Shown here piece by piece: positions 59,085-64,000 of a stretch of DNA of 64,000 nucleotides. This DNA is from Martelella radicis. Its GTDB lineage: Bacteria > Pseudomonadota > Alphaproteobacteria > Rhizobiales > Rhizobiaceae. The notes beneath the pieces are model-generated. The model was not told the origin of the DNA, did no database searches, and saw nothing but the letters and a program-made list of their open reading frames with translations. The position numbers and the translations under genes were made by a program. The stretch is taken from contig NZ_JACIDZ010000006.1 of the NCBI RefSeq assembly GCF_014196625.1, forward strand, positions 203,869 to 267,868. The letters run 5' to 3'. Within the stretch, counting starts at the first letter, position 1; each line of letters begins with the position of its first letter.

Positions 59085-60335
59085 ATGCGCGATGAAGTCA
59101 GAGAAGCGACCACGGCCTTAAGGCAATTGTTCGAGCCGACGCCGCTGCAGCGCAATGCCCACCTGAGCGCGCAGTTCGGTGCCGAAATCTATCTCAAGCG
59201 CGAGGATCTGACGCCGGTGCGCTCCTACAAATTGCGCGGCGCGTTCAACTTCATGCGCAAGCGCATGGCGGAAGGCGGCGGAGACAAGGTGTTCGCCTGC
59301 GCATCCGCTGGCAATCATGCGCAGGGCTTTGCCTATTGCTGCAGCCATTTCGGGGTTGAGGGTGTGGTCTTCATGCCGGTGACGACGCCGCAGCAGAAGA
59401 TCGACAAGACGCGCATCTTCGGGGCGGGCCATATCCGCATCGAACTCGTCGGCGATATTTTCGACGTTTGCTACGCCGCCGCGCGCGCCTTTGTCGAGGA
59501 AAATGACGGCGTGATGGTGCCGCCCTTCGACGATCCCGACATCATCGAGGGACAGGCGAGCGTTGCCGCCGAGATCGAGGATGCCTGGCCGGAGGAGGGC
59601 GGGCTGCCGGACCTGATCGTGATGCCGGTCGGCGGCGGCGGGCTTTCTGCCGGTATTACCGGCTATTTTGGCGGACGGCTGGATGACGCCGCCTTTCTCT
59701 TCGCCGAGCCCGCCGGCGCGCCGAGCCTCAGGCGCTCGCTCGAGGCGGGCGAAATCGTGACGCTGGAGGAGGTCGACAATTTCGTCGACGGCGCCGCCGT
59801 CGCCCGGATCGGCGATGCCAATTTCGCGGCGCTCCGCCGGTTTTCGCCCGAACAGGTGATGCTGGTGCCGGAAAACGCGATCTGCGCGACAATGACCGAG
59901 ATGCTGAATGTCGAAGGCGTCGTGCTCGAGCCCGCCGGCGCGCTGGCGCTGACGGCGCTTTCCATGCTGCCGGCGGAGAAGGTACGCGGCCGCAGGATCG
60001 TGGTTCTCGTCTCCGGCGGCAATTTCGATTTCGACCGCCTGCCCGACGTCAAGGAGCGGGCGATGCGTTATGCGGGCCTGAAGAAGTATTTCATCCTGCG
60101 CCTGCCGCAGCGCCCCGGCGCGCTCAAGGATTTCCTCAACCTTCTCGGCCCGCAGGACGATATCGCCCGTTTCGAATATCTGAAGAAATCGGCGCGCAAT
60201 TTCGGTTCGATCCTGATCGGCATCGAAACCGCGAAGCCGGAAAATTTCGCCGCCCTGTTTGAAAAGATGAGCGAAAGCGGCCTCAAATATCAGGATATCA
60301 CGGAAAACGAGATCCTGGCCAACCTGATCATCTGA
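59085..60335 (+). CDS. ilvA: Threonine ammonia-lyase (threonine dehydratase)
   Basis: 416 residues. The PLP Lys is in VRSYKLRGAFNFMRK, the phosphate-binding loop is MPVGGGGLSAGITGYF, and the conserved Asn is in SAGNHAQGFAYCC. A C-terminal ACT-like regulatory domain (YFILRLPQRPGALKDFLNLL) is present once, as in the shorter alphaproteobacterial type. It converts threonine to 2-oxobutanoate for isoleucine synthesis. ATG 59085 has GGGAAG 7 bp upstream; ATG 59070 is also possible. Confidence 0.94.
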   Translation: MRDEVREATTALRQLFEPTPLQRNAHLSAQFGAEIYLKREDLTPVRSYKLRGAFNFMRKRMAEGGGDKVFACASAGNHAQGFAYCCSHFGVEGVVFMPVTTPQQKIDKTRIFGAGHIRIELVGDIFDVCYAAARAFVEENDGVMVPPFDDPDIIEGQASVAAEIEDAWPEEGGLPDLIVMPVGGGGLSAGITGYFGGRLDDAAFLFAEPAGAPSLRRSLEAGEIVTLEEVDNFVDGAAVARIGDANFAALRRFSPEQVMLVPENAICATMTEMLNVEGVVLEPAGALALTALSMLPAEKVRGRRIVVLVSGGNFDFDRLPDVKERAMRYAGLKKYFILRLPQRPGALKDFLNLLGPQDDIARFEYLKKSARNFGSILIGIETAKPENFAALFEKMSESGLKYQDITENEILANLII

Positions 60336-60431
60336 TTGTGGCAGGAAGCTTTGTCACGGCCCAAAGGCGTGGGTAAGACTGGCGAAACCCGGTTCGATCG
60401 GTTAAGAACGCCTAAAAAGGGAGTTTGTTTT

Positions 60432-60752
60432 ATGGCATCGTTTTTCTCGAAGCTCGGTTCTCTGTTTTCCGGCGGCGGCGGCGGTCAGGAGAACGAGCAG
60501 GCCGTCAAGTCGATCGTTCACGAGGATTGCATCATCTTTGCCGAGCCGGTGAAGGAAGGGGCGCAATATCGCCTTCAGGGTCGCATCGAAAAGGAAGTGG
60601 GCGAGGAGACGCTGGTGCGCACATTCATCCGCGCAGACCTGTTTGCCTCTCAGGACGAAGCCATCGAATGGAGCCTTAAGAAAGGCAAGCAGATCGTCGA
60701 CCAGAACGGCAGGTCGCTGTTTTCCGACGGTGAAAAACACCGTACGGCCTGA
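60432..60752 (+). CDS. HlyU family protein
   Basis: 106 residues starting MASFFSKLGSLFSGGGGG, followed by the HlyU core (VKSIVHEDCIIFAEPVKEGA; YRLQGRIEKEVGEETLVRTF; FASQDEAIEWSLKKGKQIVD). In Vibrio HlyU is a transcriptional activator. Alphaproteobacterial homologues are small, of unproven function. It follows ilvA by 96 bp in the same direction. Confidence 0.85.
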   Translation: MASFFSKLGSLFSGGGGGQENEQAVKSIVHEDCIIFAEPVKEGAQYRLQGRIEKEVGEETLVRTFIRADLFASQDEAIEWSLKKGKQIVDQNGRSLFSDGEKHRTA

Positions 60753-61533
60753 CCCTCACGAACTCCGCTTCTTGGCGTTTGCCAGGGGACATGACGCCAC
60801 AAGGCCGCGATAACCTCACTGGCTGTCGTGCGGAGCCGCCCGGCTAGGGCAGGCCGCTACCGTGATTCTTTTCTTGCTGCATCGTATCCGGGGAACTTCG
60901 GTTTCCCTGTGGCCGCCTTCCGCTGCGGCATGCTCTGTTTCGTTTACTTGCTGAGGCGCGGCGGAGCAAAGCCGTGCCGCGTGTAGATGGTTTGCCGGGA
61001 GCTAACAATGATGGCCGGTGCCGGTTGGGGCGAGCGGCCATGACCTCTGTGAGGCCCTTCAAGGCTCCCATACGGCAAAAATTCAAGAGAAACGGATGGG
61101 GCGGTTTTCACAGCATTTGCACCGCTTCGACTGATGTCAGACGCATCAGGCATGGTCCACGGCTCCCCCTCATCCTCTCCGGCTTCATTTTGTCACCAAG
61201 AAGCACAAAAGTCATAAGACAAGCATTCCCGCTTTTCTCCGAATCGCGAAATCGCTCTATCTCCTTGTTTCCTTTGCGTTTCAGGACGGAGAACCGGTAT
61301 CCGCTTCTCCTGGAAACGCTCGTCTTATGCTTTTCCCGGCTTCTCTGCGAAGGTGGAGCCACTGCTGCCGCCGCTGACGGCAGGCCGTGGCGGTGGTCGG
61401 ATCGCGAACGGCTTGGCCAAGGCGTTTGAAGCCCATGGACCGTTCTAGAGTATGATCGTCCACCGTCTTCGCATGAGGTCTGAACGGATACGCAGCAGCC
61501 ACGCTCTGCATGACAAGCAAAGGCAGCGCGAAG
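60753..61533. other. Long non-coding stretch upstream of the IS110 transposase
   Basis: About 780 bp without a convincing gene. A 14-bp copy of the 35796 repeat (TCCTGGAAACGCTC) is at 61308-61321. The last 200 bp before the transposase would be the left end of an IS110 element, where bridge RNAs are encoded in this family. I could not fix the left boundary. Confidence 0.4.
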
Positions 61534-62457
61534 ATGATGAAGGATGGCATCAATATCTCAAAAGCCCATCTGGACGTTTGCCGCCCAGCGACCGCTCAGA
61601 CGGCCCGGTTTGAAAACGCGACGGCGGGGTTGACTGCATTCAAACGCTGGATCGGTTCAACCCAGCTCGATCTGGTGGTCTACGAGGCGACAGGAGCTTA
61701 TCATGGCTTGCTTGAGAAGCGCGGCTCCGGCCATCTGCCCTTGGTGAAGGTCAACCCGTTACAGGCCCGCCGTTTTGCCCAGGCCCGTGGCACCCGCGCC
61801 AAGACCGATGCTGTTGACGCGCGCGTGCTGGCTTTGATGGGCGAGGCGCTGGGTCTGCAACCTGACATTCCTGCCAGCGAAGATTACCATGATCTCAAGC
61901 AGTTGCGGGTTGCCCGTACCTCTATGATCAAGGCGCATCAGCGGCTGAAGAACCGGATCAACACCCAGACGCTCTGTCTGCTCAGACGCCAGGCGAAAGC
62001 ACAGCTGGCCCTGCTCGACAGGCAGCTTGAAGCCATCGACGCCGAGATCACCGACAGGCTGTCACAAGATCAGGCCCGCGCGCTGGACATCCTCCAGTCC
62101 ATTCCGGGTCTCGGGGCCGTCGTTGCAGCCACCATCCTCAGCGAGTGTCCGCAGATCGGCACCATGGACTGCAAGCAAACCGCCAGTCTTGCCGGCCTCG
62201 CCCCCATGACACGCCAATCGGGCCAATGGCGCGGCAAGGCTTTCATTCAGGGCGGACGCAAATTCCTGTGCGACGCGCTTTACATGCCCGCACTCGTCGC
62301 AATCCGGTTCAATCCGGACATGAAGCAGAAATACGATGCGATGCGCCAAGCCGGGAAGCCAGCCAAAGTCGCAATAATTGCTAGAATGAGGAAGCTCATC
62401 GAACGCGCAAACACCCCCAGAAAGCAGGACAGAAAACGGGCACCAAAACACGCTTGA
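61534..62457 (+). mobile_element. IS110 family transposase (catalytic Asp replaced)
   Basis: 307 residues with the DEDD transposase N domain and a transposase_20 C domain. The first catalytic position, normally Asp in GIDISK, is Asn here (DGINISKAHLDV, codon AAT at 61549-61551). The Glu (VYEATGAYHGLLEK) and the Asp pair (AKTDAVDARVLAL) are intact. The C-terminal domain has the helix-hairpin-helix IPGLGAVVAATILSE and SLAGLAPMTRQSG with the catalytic Ser region. Other in-frame starts (61510) are possible. Flanking ends and core dinucleotide were not resolved. Confidence 0.88.
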
Positions 62458-62639
62458 GAAAAACGGATACTCCAGACGGCGCGACCGCCTCCTGATCAAG
62501 GTTCAAAATCGAGATGACGTTCATCCCGGCGATTGCAGGCGCGGTGAAACGGAACGGAATTTCGGAAATAATACCGGCTCGGCGGTCTTGCGAAAGGCGC
62601 CTACAATACTTCCATCATGCGAGCCGGCGCTGTGGGTCG

Positions 62640-62867
62640 CTACATGTGAAAGATCAGCAAATAGCTGGTCAGTATGGCGATCCCGAAAAAGGATATCCAT
62701 ACGGGCATGTTGAACGGTGCCGCGGCTGGCACCTGCGTATGCCGTTCCTTCTCGACAGTGCTTCCGCTGTGTGTCTCCAGCGCAGCGAGATTGTAACTGC
62801 CGCAGCGACGGCAAACACGCCCAGTATCCTGCACCATCATACAGTCGGTACACTTATAGTGAGCCAT
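62640..62867 (-). CDS. Small zinc-ribbon membrane protein
   Basis: 75 residues: an N-terminal zinc ribbon with two Cys pairs (YKCTDCMMVQ and RVCRRCGSYN), a polar linker, and a C-terminal membrane helix (MPVWISFFGIAILTSYLLIF). AGGAA lies 6 bp upstream of the ATG. I do not recognise the family, but this layout is common among small tail-anchored proteins. It sits in accessory DNA between the IS110 transposase and an AT-rich gap. Confidence 0.6.
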   Translation of the reverse strand: MAHYKCTDCMMVQDTGRVCRRCGSYNLAALETHSGSTVEKERHTQVPAAAPFNMPVWISFFGIAILTSYLLIFHM

Positions 62868-63400
62868 CTTCGGTTCCTCTCCCGATCTCCTAAAAGTATA
62901 GACTTGAATGGCAGCGCAATCAAGAACTTGTACTAATGTAATTTATCGTTAACGTTGAGAAGATCTAGGGAGGGCGGCGTTGTTTTTCTTGATTGGGCAA
63001 TGCAGCGAAAGTATCGCTGCTAAGCGGTTGATTCACTATCCTTCTACGCGTTTCGGCCTGTCGATAAAGACGCAGCGCAGCAAGACGTGAAAACGACGAA
63101 GAGTTCGCCATCTCCGACGGTCGATATCCGTAATAATCGTTTGAATTCAATCGCTAACGACGCGACCTGCATCCAGAGCGGAAAGTAAGCAAATTTGAAG
63201 GAAGAAAAATGGTGGGCGATGAGAGGCTCGAAAGCCAACCCTGTCCTGCCTTCATGCTCTCATGTTTGGCCAGCAAGTGACTGAAATTGTGGTCAAAATA
63301 GAGGGCGGCGCTAAGCCGTTCCCGCTAACTGCGTAACAGCTATTTCGTAGCAGTGTTTCCGTGATGGTTCAAGCTGCATCTTAGAGTTCTCTCGGTGAGG
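62868..63400. other. AT-richer gap without genes
   Basis: 533 bp. Short open frames occur on the minus strand but none has a ribosome site or recognisable sequence. Base composition is clearly more A/T-rich than the core window. Confidence 0.45.
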
Positions 63401-63904
63401 TTACGGGGTGAGACCATTTTTAGAAACAAGCCCTTTGCGTTTAAACTCAGCATTGATTCTTGCTATTTCGTTTGCCCGGCGATCTGCTTCCGCTTCCAGC
63501 TCTCGGAGTTTTTGCAAACTGACTGGAAATAGCGGGGGAAGTGCTGATGGTGTCCCTCTGAGAAAGTCGGGAGATTTGCCGCGTCGGAGAACGGTTGGAT
63601 CGCCTGATACTCTATCAATTAAATTGGCTATCTGCTCCAATACCGAAGATGTATCAAATAACTGGTAAGCTCCAAGGGCTAGCATACCGTCTTGGCTCTT
63701 AGGCCCGTATCTACTGAAATGCTTCTGGTGCGAAGGATTAACAGCAAGAACGGCTATAGCCTGTTTCTGACTCAACTCCAAACCCAACTCTATGCATTTC
63801 CTTAGGCATTTTCTGAGGTTGTGGCCAAACTTGTTACCTTGGAGCTGGCTATCAGGGATGCCGTGATCCGTAAGGTATGCTTTAAGAGTTAGCTCGGTTG
63901 CCAT
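63401..63904 (-). CDS. Uncharacterised protein, possible HEPN-like N domain
   Basis: 167 residues from ATG 63904. The N-terminal part has LTLKAYLTDHGIPDSQLQ followed by KFGHNLRKCLRKCIELGLEL, resembling the LKAYL...GHNL pattern of HEPN-fold proteins (weak, by eye). The C-terminal half ends with a charged helix (LRELEAEADRRANEIARINA). The frame is open upstream to 63967, but through IS21-like end repeats, so the original N terminus may have been cut off by insertion. Codon use is less GC-biased than the core genes, suggesting acquisition. Confidence 0.55.
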   Translation of the reverse strand: MATELTLKAYLTDHGIPDSQLQGNKFGHNLRKCLRKCIELGLELSQKQAIAVLAVNPSHQKHFSRYGPKSQDGMLALGAYQLFDTSSVLEQIANLIDRVSGDPTVLRRGKSPDFLRGTPSALPPLFPVSLQKLRELEAEADRRANEIARINAEFKRKGLVSKNGLTP

Positions 63905-63905
63905 T

Positions 63906-64000
63906 TGTTGATTGCCACTGAGAACTGACCCGGTGTGGCCTGATATTTCCATTGAGAATTGACCCATGTTCCAACCTTCCCTCGCATGTTTTGAGCGGGG
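63906..64000. mobile_element. Probable IS21-family terminal region (runs off window)
   Basis: TGTTGATTGCCACTGAGAAC at 63906 begins a candidate tip. TGAGAACTGACCC (63919-63931) and TGAGAATTGACCC (63953-63965) repeat at a 34-bp interval, as in the multiple terminal repeats of IS21 elements. The transposase genes would lie beyond the window. Confidence 0.5.

Noticed and set aside
60974..61429. 151-codon plus-strand frame upstream of the IS110 transposase
   Set aside because: No ribosome site, no recognisable sequence, and it overlaps the probable IS end and a repeat.

Overview
The window is a GC-rich bacterial chromosome segment. Gene content and order (ftsQ-ftsA-ftsZ-lpxC-bamD-recN...ligA, purL-bolA-grxD, znuA/znuCB-zur) and the long FtsZ ending in an [14 protein letters not shown] tail point to an alphaproteobacterium of the Rhizobiales, Rhizobiaceae-like (Rhizobium, Agrobacterium or Martelella relatives). 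The genus is inferred and was not tested.

Left part (1-12.5 kb): division and envelope cluster. It holds the end of ftsQ, ftsA, ftsZ with a strong terminator, lpxC, bamD, recN, a cardiolipin synthase, an endonuclease/exonuclease/phosphatase-fold protein and ligA. A structured intergenic repeat precedes ligA. From 12.5 to 26.8 kb come mixed housekeeping genes: CreA-like, a GFA-family protein whose natural start seems to be ATC, a Sco copper chaperone, prmA, a GlxA-type regulator, a DUF1127 micro-gene divergent from a LysR regulator, ExoD, an entericidin-like lipoprotein, a Gfo/Idh/MocA oxidoreductase, a fructosamine-kinase-like enzyme, a GlcD-type FAD oxidase, a 1231-residue AsmA protein and a DUF454 membrane protein.

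Middle (26.8-38 kb): a carbohydrate module. A LacI regulator is divergent from a binding protein, two permeases, an ATPase, a sugar-phosphate isomerase-like TIM barrel and a Gfo/Idh dehydrogenase. The binding protein carries an in-frame TAG. AraC, SDR and aldo/keto reductase genes follow. At 38-41.3 kb is a complete zinc-uptake unit: His-rich ZnuA, ZnuC with an unusual His-rich tail, ZnuB, Zur, and two Zur-box-like palindromes. A compound palindromic repeat separates it from two GGDEF genes that flank a gamma carbonic anhydrase and a fumarylacetoacetate hydrolase.

Right part (45-60.8 kb): gnd, ttcA, a frameshifted glutaminase, rpsD, an inositol-monophosphatase homologue, a DUF899 gene behind a 34-bp palindrome, two tandem Bcr/CflA-type MFS exporters, grxD, bolA, purL, trkH, ilvA and a HlyU-like gene. 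The last 3 kb is accessory DNA: an IS110-type transposase with a substituted catalytic aspartate, a small zinc-ribbon membrane protein, an AT-richer gap, an unrecognised gene, and repeats resembling an IS21-family end at the window edge.

I saw no tRNA, rRNA, CRISPR array or prophage. The most notable observations are the two gene-disrupting lesions (single-base TGG-to-TAG in the sugar-binding protein, one extra base in a T6 run in glsA), the mosaic repeat whose two copies differ by a compensatory base pair, the DUF899 palindrome, the ATC start, and the IS110 element with a possible guide-RNA region.
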